A stretch of DNA of 64,000 nt, from contig NZ_MZNT01000011.1 of the NCBI RefSeq assembly GCF_002042965.1, positions 1 through 64,000 on the forward strand, written 5' to 3'. The stretch comes from Paenibacillus sp. 32352 (lineage in GTDB: Bacteria > Bacillota > Bacilli > Paenibacillales > NBRC-103111). The notes under the pieces were generated by a model, which had not been told where the DNA came from, did not search any database, and saw only the letters and a list, made by a program, of their open reading frames with translations. Of this stretch, positions 16,132-24,258 are shown in pieces (the first letter of the stretch is position 1; each line of letters opens with the position of its first letter). The position numbers were made by a program, and so were the translations under genes.

Positions 16132-16497
16132 TTGTTTGAGGTTCAGGAAATGGTCATCCACGAATGGATTCCCTACTTGATTTCCATAAGCGTCATTTGT
16201 ACGTTCACGTATGCTTATCTAGCCCATCTTCATGAAGGAACTACAGAAGGGCTGTTCCCGGTCCACCATGACTGGGTCCCTGTACTGCCCATGCCCATGC
16301 CTGATGGCCACCGGGTGGAGCAGCATCATTGGCTCACCAGAAAAGTAAAGCGAAAAGAAGCGCCTGATGGTGATTTGGAAGATTGTTATTCTTCGTTGGG
16401 AGTTAAGACTTTTATCCAACGAGGAGGACCTTTATGGCCAACAATGCATTCACCTTTTTCAAAAAATACAGCTTATTCGCAGCTCTTGCAGCATTAG
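16132..16497 (+). CDS. Small membrane leader ORF, MifM-like ribosome-stalling candidate
   Basis: An ORF of 121 codons. It starts with TTG 16132, eight bases after the near-perfect AAGGAGG (16117-16123); GTG 16123 is in frame but lies inside that site. Residues 12-31 form one membrane helix (IPYLISISVICTFTYAYLA). Then comes a proline-rich linker (VPVLPMPMPDG), W67, a basic run RKVKRK (70-75), and an acidic stretch ending at D84 (DGDLED). From memory, B. subtilis MifM has the same order: helix, Trp, basic run, SPVN, DEED. The codon for D84 ends at 16383, six bases before a hairpin that buries the yidC Shine-Dalgarno. The ORF overlaps yidC by 64 bases. The residues after about 90 may matter little if ribosomes stall near D84. 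Confidence 0.65.
   Translation: MFEVQEMVIHEWIPYLISISVICTFTYAYLAHLHEGTTEGLFPVHHDWVPVLPMPMPDGHRVEQHHWLTRKVKRKEAPDGDLEDCYSSLGVKTFIQRGGPLWPTMHSPFSKNTAYSQLLQH
16389..16427 (+). promoter_or_regulatory. Hairpin sequestering the yidC ribosome binding site
   Basis: TTCTTCGTTGG (16389-16399) pairs with CCAACGAGGAG (16416-16426): eleven consecutive pairs, two of them G-U, around a 16-base loop. The yidC Shine-Dalgarno GAGGAGG is 16421-16427, so six of its seven bases are paired. The 5' arm lies inside the leader ORF just after its acidic codons. A ribosome paused there would open the stem and expose the site. Confidence 0.65.
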
Positions 16498-17249
16498 TTT
16501 TATTAAGCGGGTGCGGTGTCAGCGGTCCGAACGCAACGATCGATGCCAACACCCCGGGATTTTTTAATCATTATATTGTGTTTCCTTTTTCTTATTTGAT
16601 TCAGCATTTTGCTTCGTTCTTTGACGGAAGCTATGGTATGGCATTAATCCTGTTAACCTTGCTGGTCAGACTGGTGCTGCTTCCGCTTATGATGAGACAG
16701 TACCGCAGCCAGCACATGATGAAGCAGAAAATGAACCTCCTGCAGCCTGAATTGAAGGAGCTTCAGGAGAAATATAAAGACAAGAGCGATGCGGAGTCCA
16801 AAGCCAAGCTGCAGCAGGAAACGATGCAGCTTTATCAGAAGCATCAGGTCAATCCGCTTGCCGTAGGCTGCTTGCCGATGCTAATCCAGATTCCTATCCT
16901 GTCCGGTTTATATTATGCAATCAAGCTTACACCGGAATTAGCCGACCATTCCTTCCTGTGGTTTCAGCTGGGACGTCCCGATCCGGTTCTGCCGTTCATC
17001 GCGGCGATCATTTATTTCTTTCAATTCAAGGTTTCCCAGATGGGAACGGATCCGGCGCAGCAGAAGCAGTTTGCCATGGTCGGTTATATATCGCCGATTA
17101 TGATGGCTGTATTCTCATTCAGCGCTCCGGCAGCCGTTCCACTGTATTGGGTAGTCGGTGGTATCTTCGTTCTGCTGCAGACCTTGTGGGCCAAAAAAAT
17201 CTATCATTCGAAGCCCGGCGAAGCTTTGAGCCTTGAGAAGAATCATTAA
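16434..17249 (+). CDS. yidC: Membrane protein insertase YidC (Oxa1/SpoIIIJ family), lipoprotein
   Basis: YidC inserts and folds membrane proteins, alone or with SecYEG. The 271-residue product is the short Gram-positive form. A signal with lipobox LLSGC (Cys27) gives a lipidated N terminus. Five membrane segments follow, starting with MALILLTLLVRLVLLPLMM, which holds the conserved groove arginine. A charged cytoplasmic hairpin (residues 85-130, QKMNLLQPELKELQEKYK) comes next. NPLAVGCLPMLIQIPILSGLYYAI is the characteristic core. ATG 16434 is six bases after GAGGAGG, which the upstream hairpin masks. It overlaps the small leader ORF. Expression is probably induced when insertion capacity falls. 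Confidence 0.95.
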   Translation: MANNAFTFFKKYSLFAALAALVLLSGCGVSGPNATIDANTPGFFNHYIVFPFSYLIQHFASFFDGSYGMALILLTLLVRLVLLPLMMRQYRSQHMMKQKMNLLQPELKELQEKYKDKSDAESKAKLQQETMQLYQKHQVNPLAVGCLPMLIQIPILSGLYYAIKLTPELADHSFLWFQLGRPDPVLPFIAAIIYFFQFKVSQMGTDPAQQKQFAMVGYISPIMMAVFSFSAPAAVPLYWVVGGIFVLLQTLWAKKIYHSKPGEALSLEKNH

Positions 17250-17306
17250 TGAAGAACCGGCAAGCCCTTAAGAAAACAGCTCAGGCAGTCGGTATAAAAA
17301 AACTAA

Positions 17307-17350
17307 GCGGCCTTCGTTCCGAATTCATCGGACGGAGGCCGTTTTATTTT
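17307..17350. terminator. Bidirectional terminator between yidC and the convergent SDR gene
   Basis: CGGCCTTCGTTCCG pairs with CGGACGGAGGCCG. It is flanked by AAAAAAACT on the left and TTTTATTTT on the right, so it can end both transcripts. Confidence 0.85.
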
Positions 17351-17380
17351 GCCTTATACGAGGCTTTTGCCTTGGCTTAC

Positions 17381-18286
17381 TTAAGAAGTAATAAACTGCC
17401 CGCCGTTAACATGCAGCGTTTCTCCCGTCACGAATCGGGAATCGTCGCTCGCGAGATAGACATAGGCTGGGGCCAGCTCGAAGGGCTGCCCGGCACGCTT
17501 CATAGGGGTATCGGACCCGAAAGTCGATACCTCCTCGGCCGAATAGCTCGAAACGATCAATGGCGTCCAAATTGGGCCCGGGGCTACGGAGTTCACCCGG
17601 ATATTTTGGTCGACCAGCGACATAGCGAGAGACCGTGTGAAGGTGACGATAGCCCCTTTGGTAGAGGAATAATCGATGAGCTCTTTATTGCCTCTATAGG
17701 CCGTAATGGAAGCGGTGTTGATGATAGAGCTTCCGGGCTTCAAATGCGGCAGCGCAGCCTGAGTCATAAAGAAAAACGAGAAAATATTGGTGGTGAACGT
17801 GTTGAGCAGCTGCTCCTCGGTAATATCGAGAATGCTTTGCTGCGGGAATTGAACCCCGATATTATTGACCAGTATATCAAGCTTGCCGAATGCTTGCAGC
17901 GTTTGCTCAACAACGGAGGCGCTTTGGGCCTTGTGCCGAAGATCGGCCTGAATAGCCAGACATCTTCCGCCGAGCTGCTCGATCCGACGCTTGGTTTCCT
18001 CGGCATCCGGTACTTCATATAAGTATACGATGACCACATTGGCCCCTTCCTTGGAAAAGGCTATAGCCGCTGCACGTCCGATACCGCTGTCGCCGCCGGT
18101 AATTATGGCAACCTTATTTTTCAATTTGCCGCTTCCGGCATAGGATGGATTTTCGGAAATCGGGCGGGGATTCATTAAGTATTCAAGTCCGGGCTGCTGA
18201 TCCTGATGCTGAGGGGGGAATGTGATAGGCTGTTCCTTGCACACCGTTTCTTTACTGTAATACGGATAAACAGGATACGAATTCAT
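17381..18286 (-). CDS. SDR-family oxidoreductase, general stress protein 39 type
   Basis: A 301-residue SDR with an N-terminal extension of about 50 residues (PITFPPQHQDQQPGLEYLMN). It has TGGDSGIGRA, NNIGVQ in place of the usual NNAG, the catalytic serine in NTASITAYRG, the YSSTK pair and GETLHVNGGQF. This layout is that of YdaD (GSP39), YhdF and YhxC of B. subtilis, which are sigma-B stress or spore-associated proteins. The start ATG 18286 is preceded by GGAGG, better than the in-frame ATG four codons earlier. It is monocistronic. The substrate is not known. Confidence 0.88.
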   Translation of the reverse strand: MNSYPVYPYYSKETVCKEQPITFPPQHQDQQPGLEYLMNPRPISENPSYAGSGKLKNKVAIITGGDSGIGRAAAIAFSKEGANVVIVYLYEVPDAEETKRRIEQLGGRCLAIQADLRHKAQSASVVEQTLQAFGKLDILVNNIGVQFPQQSILDITEEQLLNTFTTNIFSFFFMTQAALPHLKPGSSIINTASITAYRGNKELIDYSSTKGAIVTFTRSLAMSLVDQNIRVNSVAPGPIWTPLIVSSYSAEEVSTFGSDTPMKRAGQPFELAPAYVYLASDDSRFVTGETLHVNGGQFITS

Positions 18287-18394
18287 GGGTACCTCCAAAC
18301 AGACTGGGTATTTGTTCGGAGTTAGTGTATTCCTTAGCCTATCTAGTGGTTACTGGGCTTGCAAGATTTCTGCTCTCAGATAGCCTTTTTGGCA

Positions 18395-18414
18395 TGTTCA
18401 CAAAATGTTCACAA
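18395..18414. repeat. Paired TGTTCACAA direct repeats in a 406-base intergenic region
   Basis: The interval 18287-18692 between divergent genes has no credible ORF. It contains TGTTCACAA at 18395-18403 and again at 18406-18414, spaced 11 bases start to start (one helical turn), and is AT-rich further right. A regulator site for either neighbour is possible; no known box is assigned. Confidence 0.4.
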
Positions 18415-18692
18415 TACAAAAGCTAAACAATCAGCCGATTCAAGTCGAAATAATAAAAGTGCCTGAAAGTAAATGAAACCCATAATTGTTAAAAAATACA
18501 CAAATCTATATTAAAAAACAAGGATTTCAACAGAATAACCCAGCTCATGCTCTCTATGAAATGGGAATTAGGGCACAAATTTAAGAAAGAATGGAGTAGG
18601 TCATTGGACAGGGTCGTATGAACACGACAGCTAGAATGAAGCAAGTGAAGCTTAATATCAAACTAGAAAAACAAATGTGGAGGATCAACAAC

Positions 18693-19586
18693 ATGAAAAA
18701 ACGGTTTATCGGAATGACGCTAGCGTTAACTTTGCTGTGGGGATCGGCAGTATCTGCGGCGGAGAACAAATACAATTGGATCGATGGCGGAAAAAAGGTG
18801 GATTTGAAGCAAGTGGCGACGATTGATTTGGATCCGTCCTTTGTCTTCCTGGATGCAGCCAATACGATGAAGATGAGCAAGGATAATCACGATTCGCCCT
18901 CCGGCAAGGAACTCGGCAGTATTTATCCGAAGGATGAGAATCAGAACTGGGCCGTCATCTTCGAATACGAGGAATCGGGTCATATCAAAGACGACGAGAA
19001 GAAGAAGATTGATGCCAAAGCCATCTTGAAAAGCTATCAAAAAGGGACGGAAGAAGCCAATAAGGAAAAGCAGCCTGGTCAAAGGCTATACGTAACTGGC
19101 TGGGATGTTGAGCCTTTCTATGACGAAAAAACACATAACCTCACTTGGTCCATGCTGGCGGAGGACGATAACAAGGAGCAGCTGCTGAATTACAATGTGC
19201 GTATTTTAACGAGACAAGGGTACGTATCGGCCATTCTGATCTCCGACCCTGAGCATCGTGAAGCGGATAAGAAAGTGCTGACTGAGAAAATTTTGACCAA
19301 GCTGGAGATGAAGCAGGGGCAACGGTATGAGGATTTTGACGCATCCAAGGATAAGGTATCGGAATATGGTCTGAGTGCGCTGATCCTTGGGGGCGCTGGA
19401 TTGGCTGTAGCCAAGAAGGTCGGCTTGCTTGCCACAATCGGCCTGTTGGGTAAAAAATTCTTTATTGTCATTATCGCAGCGTTCGGCGTGATCATTGGCT
19501 TGATTAAGAAATTGTTCAGCAGGAAGAAGAAGGAGCCGGTGCAGACCTCACCGCAAGATCAGCAAGAAAACACGCCACCGGTGTAA
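18693..19586 (+). CDS. DUF2167 family membrane-anchored protein
   Basis: The 297-residue protein has a signal peptide (MKKRFIGMTLALTLLWGSAVSAAE). An extracytoplasmic domain of about 210 residues contains LDPSFVFLDAANTMKM, WAVIFEYEESGHIKDDE and LTWSMLAEDD, characteristic of DUF2167. A C-terminal membrane region (KKFFIVIIAAFGVIIGLIKK) and a basic cytoplasmic tail follow. ATG 18693 follows GGAGG; the frame extends upstream but that part lacks a ribosome site and would precede the signal peptide. It is followed after 36 bases by another membrane protein gene, so both are likely co-transcribed. The function is unknown. Confidence 0.82.
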   Translation: MKKRFIGMTLALTLLWGSAVSAAENKYNWIDGGKKVDLKQVATIDLDPSFVFLDAANTMKMSKDNHDSPSGKELGSIYPKDENQNWAVIFEYEESGHIKDDEKKKIDAKAILKSYQKGTEEANKEKQPGQRLYVTGWDVEPFYDEKTHNLTWSMLAEDDNKEQLLNYNVRILTRQGYVSAILISDPEHREADKKVLTEKILTKLEMKQGQRYEDFDASKDKVSEYGLSALILGGAGLAVAKKVGLLATIGLLGKKFFIVIIAAFGVIIGLIKKLFSRKKKEPVQTSPQDQQENTPPV

Positions 19587-19622
19587 GGAGTCCATATTCC
19601 AGGATGCAGGAGGGATACGGAA

Positions 19623-20162
19623 GTGAATCAGGTCTTTGCCAGATTTATTAACAAATATCTGCTGGGCTATGCATTTCAGCCTGCACGAAGAAATCGGCGG
19701 GGGGACATGGTGCTTGTCAAAGGGAAGCTGATCAACCGCGGCGTATACATAGGCTTTTTCATAGCGCTATGCGCGTTTGCTTTATTCTATTTGGACGAGG
19801 ACGATTCCGAGGATTGGATTTATCATCTTATTTATTTAGGAGCGGCCGCGCTTTTTCTTGGTATGTGCTCCATCATTCTCGCTTGCTCGAAGACGGTGGT
19901 CAGCGATCGGTACGTGACGAGATACCAGTGGTACGGGAGGAAAACGATCTATTTTGAAGATATTCACACCGTATCCTTTACGCGATTTTTTGGAGGCTGC
20001 TTTGTTCTTAAAGACGCCAGGAGGACGGTATGGGTGCCGATGGAAAATGTAGGGAGTGCCGAATTTGTTGAGCTTCTCTGCGAAAAGCTCGGCAAGGAAC
20101 GCTGCGCTGCCGCGGTACAAGCGATCCATAATAGAAAAAATGAGCTGGCCAAGCTGTTCTAG
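19623..20162 (+). CDS. Two-helix membrane protein of unknown function
   Basis: A 179-residue protein I do not recognise. A short basic N terminus is followed by two membrane helices (GVYIGFFIALCAFALFYL about 41-58, and LIYLGAAALFLGMCSIILA about 69-87). The cytoplasmic C-terminal half has the look of a small PH-like or YcxB-like fold (VVSDRYVTRYQWYGRKTIYF, DIHTVSF). The start is GTG 19623, with AGGAGGG about nine bases upstream. It ends at a clear terminator and is probably in one transcript with the DUF2167 gene. Confidence 0.65.
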   Translation: MNQVFARFINKYLLGYAFQPARRNRRGDMVLVKGKLINRGVYIGFFIALCAFALFYLDEDDSEDWIYHLIYLGAAALFLGMCSIILACSKTVVSDRYVTRYQWYGRKTIYFEDIHTVSFTRFFGGCFVLKDARRTVWVPMENVGSAEFVELLCEKLGKERCAAAVQAIHNRKNELAKLF

Positions 20163-20178
20163 TGAGTGGCGTAGGAAA

Positions 20179-20209
20179 GATCGGTTCCTGTTACGGAACC
20201 GGTCTTTTT
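20179..20209 (+). terminator. Intrinsic terminator
   Basis: GATCGGTTCC pairs with GGAACCGGTC (one G-U pair) and is followed by TTTTTC. Confidence 0.87.
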
Positions 20210-20252
20210 CGATTTACGGCGCCGGCCTCGAAAATTTATTAAGTCTGGCGTG

Positions 20253-20292
20253 TAAAAAAACAAAAGCACTTCGCTTTGCAAGGAAGTGCTTT
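20253..20292 (-). terminator. Intrinsic terminator of aroC (minus strand)
   Basis: AAGCACTTC and GAAGTGCTT (about 20265-20291) form the stem. On the minus strand it is followed by TTTGTTTTTTT (complement of 20253-20263). Confidence 0.85.
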
Positions 20293-20326
20293 CGGGGGGC
20301 TCATGCAGGGGGAGTGACCTGAACGG

Positions 20327-21382
20327 TCAATCATGCAAGGCGGCTTGCCGCTTGCAGTGGTCTTCTATAACGAGGCAGGCCATTGCCTCGATGACCGGTA
20401 CGATTCTGGGGCAGATACACGGATCGTGTCTTCCCAAGGTTACGATGGTCTGTTCCTCCCCACGGACATTCACCGTTTGCTGCGGGACGGAGATGGAGGA
20501 TGTCGGCTTGATGGCAACGCGGAATACGATCTCGTCTCCGGTGCTGATCCCGCCAATGATACCTCCTGAATGATTGCTCAAGAAGCCGGAGGCGTCCATC
20601 GCGTCGTTATGCTCGCTGCCCAGCATAGCAGCCGCGGTGAAGCCTGCGCCGAATTCGATACCTTTGACCGCGCCGATCGAGAGCATGGCTTTGGCCAGAT
20701 CTGCGTCCAGCTTGTCGAATACGGGTTCGCCAATCCCGGCCTTCACTCCCCGGATTCTGCATTCCACAATGCCGCCGCAGCTGTCCCCGGCCGCGGCCAG
20801 TGCTTCAACCTTCTCAATCATCCGCTTTGCGGCTTCCGGATCGGCGGCCCGAACCGCATTGCGTTCGATTTCGCTTTCTATGAATTGGTTTCCTGAGATC
20901 CCGCCGATCTCTTTGGAATACGCGACCACAGAAATGCCGCGCTTCTCAAGCAATTTGCGAGCTACCGCTCCCGCCGCAACCCTTCCCGCCGTTTCCCTTC
21001 CAGAGGCTCTTCCGCTGCCTCGATGATCCCGAATCCCATACTTTTGCAAATAGGTGTAGTCGGCATGTCCGGGACGGAAGGCCAGCTTGATATCGTCGTA
21101 TGCGGACGGTCTCATGTCCTTGTTATATAAAATGATGAATAACGGCGTGCCGGTTGTTTTTCCTTCGAACATTCCAGACAATATATGGACCTGATCGTAC
21201 TCCTTCCGGGGGGTTGTAACGGAAGATTGCCCCGGCTTCCTCCGGTCCATCTGCACTTGTATATAGGCCTCGTCAATCTCTACCCCTGGAGTCACCCCGT
21301 CGATTATGACTCCCACCGCTTCTCCGTGAGATTCTCCGAATGTGGTGATTTTAAATGTATCCCCGAATGAATTTCCTGCCAT
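20327..21382 (-). CDS. aroC: Chorismate synthase
   Basis: Converts EPSP to chorismate with reduced FMN as cofactor, the last shikimate step. It has 351 residues with the signatures GESHG (residues 17-21), RPGHADYTYLQKYGIRDHRG and RASGRETAGRVAAGA, and the late SIGAVKGIEFGAGF and NHSGGIIGGISTG. The N terminus MAGNSFGDTFKITTFGESHG is of the enterobacterial/clostridial type, not the Bacillus AroF type that begins at about MRYLTAGESHGPQ. The organism may therefore carry a second, canonical copy elsewhere. AAGGAG precedes ATG 21382. It stands alone rather than in an aro operon. Confidence 0.95.
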   Translation of the reverse strand: MAGNSFGDTFKITTFGESHGEAVGVIIDGVTPGVEIDEAYIQVQMDRRKPGQSSVTTPRKEYDQVHILSGMFEGKTTGTPLFIILYNKDMRPSAYDDIKLAFRPGHADYTYLQKYGIRDHRGSGRASGRETAGRVAAGAVARKLLEKRGISVVAYSKEIGGISGNQFIESEIERNAVRAADPEAAKRMIEKVEALAAAGDSCGGIVECRIRGVKAGIGEPVFDKLDADLAKAMLSIGAVKGIEFGAGFTAAAMLGSEHNDAMDASGFLSNHSGGIIGGISTGDEIVFRVAIKPTSSISVPQQTVNVRGEEQTIVTLGRHDPCICPRIVPVIEAMACLVIEDHCKRQAALHD

Positions 21383-21497
21383 CGTTTGCCGCTCCTTTGT
21401 AATCGTCTTTTAGTGTGATGTTAAGGGTTATTATAAGGCTTACTTTGGAATAGATGAAATAGCAATAAATCGATAAAGCGATAGAACAGATCTATAT

Positions 21498-21706
21498 CAT
21501 GTTTAAGACATGTAATATATTATGACATGAAAACTAAAGCTCGTTAGGGAGAAATTACACAAAACACGAACGATAAATCTGATTTTCTATTATAATGTAC
21601 GTGTTATTAAAAAATATATTTAAGAAACATGGAATTATCATAAAAAAAGTATTGAAATATCCGTCTTCAGCCGTTAAATTAAATGTATGAGCAGTGTTAT
21701 ATAACA
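21498..21706. promoter_or_regulatory. nirB upstream region with palindromic operator candidates
   Basis: The 412-base AT-rich interval between divergent aroC and nirB has no ORF. It contains the perfect inverted repeat CATGT-TTAAG-ACATG (21498-21512), with a further ACATG half site at 21524-21529 region giving ATGT...ACAT (21510-21528). The perfect 12-mer palindrome TGTTATATAACA is at 21695-21706, about 90 bases before the nirB start. Such sites fit nitrogen- or oxygen/NO-responsive control of nitrite reductase, but none matches a box I can name. Confidence 0.45.
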
Positions 21707-21794
21707 TAACATTGACTTAAGAAAATGGTTATTTTTAGTGAGTGAATCGAATTTCATGTTAATCAACATTACACTAGATGAGGAGCGGATGGGT

Positions 21795-24230
21795 ATGAGA
21801 AAGAAACTGGTATTAATCGGCAACGGGATGGCGGGTGTAAATGCCATCGAGCAGCTGCTAAAGCTTGCACCTCATGATTATGAAATCACGGTATTCGGAA
21901 GCGAGCCTCATCCGAATTACAATCGTATATTGCTGTCCTCCGTCCTTGCCGGCGATGCAGATATACAGGATATCGTCATTAACGATTGGGATTGGTACAA
22001 GGATAATGGAATCACCCTACACGCCGGTCAGACCGTGAATCATATCGACACCCAGCGTAAAATCGTAAAAACATCTAGTGGTATGACGGCGGAATATGAT
22101 GATCTGATTCTGGCAACGGGCTCACTTCCTTTTATGCTGCCGCTCCCCGGCGCAGATAAAGAGGGGGTTATTGCCTTCCGGGATATCAAGGATTGCCAAA
22201 CGATGCTGGAAGCCTCCAAAACCTATAAGAAGGCGGTCGTCATAGGTGGCGGCTTGCTAGGATTGGAAGCGGCCCGGGGCCTGCGCAATTTGAACATGGA
22301 TGTATCGGTCGTTCATATTTTTAAATATTTGATGGAGCGCCAATTGGATGAGACGGCATCGCGTATGCTGCAATCGGAATTGGAGGCTCAAGGGATGCGG
22401 TTTTTGCTTGAGAAAAATACGGACTCTATCTTGGGCAAGAAGCGAGTGACCGGCGTAAGGTTCAAGGACGGGAGTGAAGTGGAAGCCGATCTTGTCGTCA
22501 TGGCTGTCGGTATTCGACCAAATGTCGCCTTGGCCAAGGAAAGCGGAGTTGAAGTCCATCGGGGCATCGTGGTCAATGACTACATGGAAACGAATATACC
22601 GAATGTATATGCCGTTGGCGAATGTGCGGAGCATCGCGGGGTAGCTTATGGGCTGGTAGCTCCTCTGTATGAGCAAGGGGCCGAATTGGCCAAAAGGCTG
22701 GCGGGAGTCGCTTCCCAGGGATATCAAGGCTCCGTCGTATCGACCAAGCTGAAAGTGTCGGGGGTTAACGTATTCTCCGCAGGGCAATTCTCGGATGAAC
22801 CGGGTACCCGTTCGGTACGGGTGCAGGATGATTTTGAAGGGATTTATAAGAAAGTCGTCATCAAAGACGGTAAGGTTATCGGCTCCGTCCTATTCGGAGA
22901 TACCAGCGACGGCTCGAAGCTTTTTGCCATGATCCGTAACGGCGAGGATGTAACAGGAAGAGAGAAGCAGGTACTGCTGGGAGACAGCGCCGGAGGCAGC
23001 GGTAAATCAGGGACGGATTATGTCGCATCCCTGCCGGACAGTGAAATTATTTGCGGCTGTAATGGGGTGTCCAAGGGGACGATCATCAATGCCATTCAGG
23101 AGAAGGGCTGCAGCAGCGTCAATGAGATCAAGGCCTGCACCAAAGCTTCGGGCTCCTGCGGAGGCTGCAAGCCGCTGGTCGCCGACCTTCTGACTCTTAC
23201 TTTAGGTGCAGACGGCGTCAAAACGGTCAAGGAAGGCATATGCGGCTGTACGGAGCATTCGCGGGATGAAATCGTGGCAGCTATACGCAGCATGCATCTG
23301 ACGACGACCAAAGAGGTTATGAATGTGCTGGAATGGAAAACGGAGGAAGGTTGCTCCAAATGCCGCCCGGCGTTGAACTACTACTTAGGTATGATTTGGC
23401 CTGAAGAGCATGAAGATGAAAGAGAATCACGCTTTGTCAATGAGCGGAATCATGCCAATATCCAGAAGGATGGAACCTATTCGGTCGTGCCGAGAATATA
23501 CGGAGGCGTAACCTCACCGCAGGAACTGAAACGAATCGCCGAGGTGGCTGAGAAGTACGAGGTGCCGATGGTTAAAATTACAGGCGGACAACGACTCGAC
23601 CTGCTGGGTGTGAAAAAAGAAGATTTGCCGAAAGTATGGGCCGATCTAGATATGCCGTCCGGTTATGCGTACGGGAAAGCCTTAAGAACCGTGAAAACCT
23701 GCGTCGGATCTACCTTCTGCCGGTTTGGAACCCAGGATTCCATAGGAATGGGAATTAAGCTGGAAAAGAAATTCGAGCGCTTGAACACCCCTGCCAAGGT
23801 GAAGCTTGCCGTTTCCGGCTGCCCTCGCAACTGCGCCGAGTCTTCTATTAAAGATTTCGGGGTCATAGCGATCGATGGGGGATGGGAGCTGCATGTCGGG
23901 GGTAACGGAGGAGTGAAGGTGAGAGCGACGGATCTGCTCTGCAAAGTGAAGACGGAAGAGGAAGTGCTCGAATGGGCAGGGGCCTTCCTGCAATATTACC
24001 GCGAGCAAGCCAAATGGAATGAGCGGACCAGCGAATGGGTGGAGCGTGTTGGCGTTGCTTCGATTGCTGCGGCTCTCGAGAAGAAGGAGGATCGCGAAGC
24101 TTTGGTGGCACGCATTGAGAAGACACTCAGCTTAACGACGGATCCATGGAAAGAAATCATTGAGAAGGATAAGCTGCGGGCTACTTTCGAAGAGCTCCAA
24201 GCAAAGGATATGACCGCGGCTCAACATTAA
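21795..24230 (+). CDS. nirB: NADH-dependent nitrite reductase, large subunit
   Basis: Catalyses six-electron reduction of nitrite to ammonium. The 811-residue protein has all expected modules: an N-terminal FAD/NADH part (VLIGNGMAGVNAIEQL; AVVIGGGLLGLEAARGL), then two BFD-like [2Fe-2S] modules (CGCNGVSKGTI...SCGGCK about 420-465; CGCTEHSRDE...CSKCRP). Then come the ferredoxin-like domain and the sirohaem/[4Fe-4S] part with CVGSTFCRFGTQDS and SGCPRNCAES. ATG 21795 is nine bases after AGGAG; the in-frame GTG 21738 lacks a ribosome site. It heads nirB-nirD-nirC-cobA. B. subtilis NasD is its close relative in length and layout. Confidence 0.95.
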   Translation: MRKKLVLIGNGMAGVNAIEQLLKLAPHDYEITVFGSEPHPNYNRILLSSVLAGDADIQDIVINDWDWYKDNGITLHAGQTVNHIDTQRKIVKTSSGMTAEYDDLILATGSLPFMLPLPGADKEGVIAFRDIKDCQTMLEASKTYKKAVVIGGGLLGLEAARGLRNLNMDVSVVHIFKYLMERQLDETASRMLQSELEAQGMRFLLEKNTDSILGKKRVTGVRFKDGSEVEADLVVMAVGIRPNVALAKESGVEVHRGIVVNDYMETNIPNVYAVGECAEHRGVAYGLVAPLYEQGAELAKRLAGVASQGYQGSVVSTKLKVSGVNVFSAGQFSDEPGTRSVRVQDDFEGIYKKVVIKDGKVIGSVLFGDTSDGSKLFAMIRNGEDVTGREKQVLLGDSAGGSGKSGTDYVASLPDSEIICGCNGVSKGTIINAIQEKGCSSVNEIKACTKASGSCGGCKPLVADLLTLTLGADGVKTVKEGICGCTEHSRDEIVAAIRSMHLTTTKEVMNVLEWKTEEGCSKCRPALNYYLGMIWPEEHEDERESRFVNERNHANIQKDGTYSVVPRIYGGVTSPQELKRIAEVAEKYEVPMVKITGGQRLDLLGVKKEDLPKVWADLDMPSGYAYGKALRTVKTCVGSTFCRFGTQDSIGMGIKLEKKFERLNTPAKVKLAVSGCPRNCAESSIKDFGVIAIDGGWELHVGGNGGVKVRATDLLCKVKTEEEVLEWAGAFLQYYREQAKWNERTSEWVERVGVASIAAALEKKEDREALVARIEKTLSLTTDPWKEIIEKDKLRATFEELQAKDMTAAQH

Positions 24231-24258
24231 TCAGGATGATCGAATTAGGAGGGGTCTT

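Noticed and set aside
16127..16180. Alternative ATG 16127 just after the leader ribosome site
   Set aside because: It is too close to GGAGG and its frame closes after 17 codons; the TTG frame encodes a coherent membrane helix.
17249..18022. 257-codon plus-strand ORF downstream of yidC
   Set aside because: It crosses the bidirectional terminator and is antisense to the SDR gene, whose motifs are clear.
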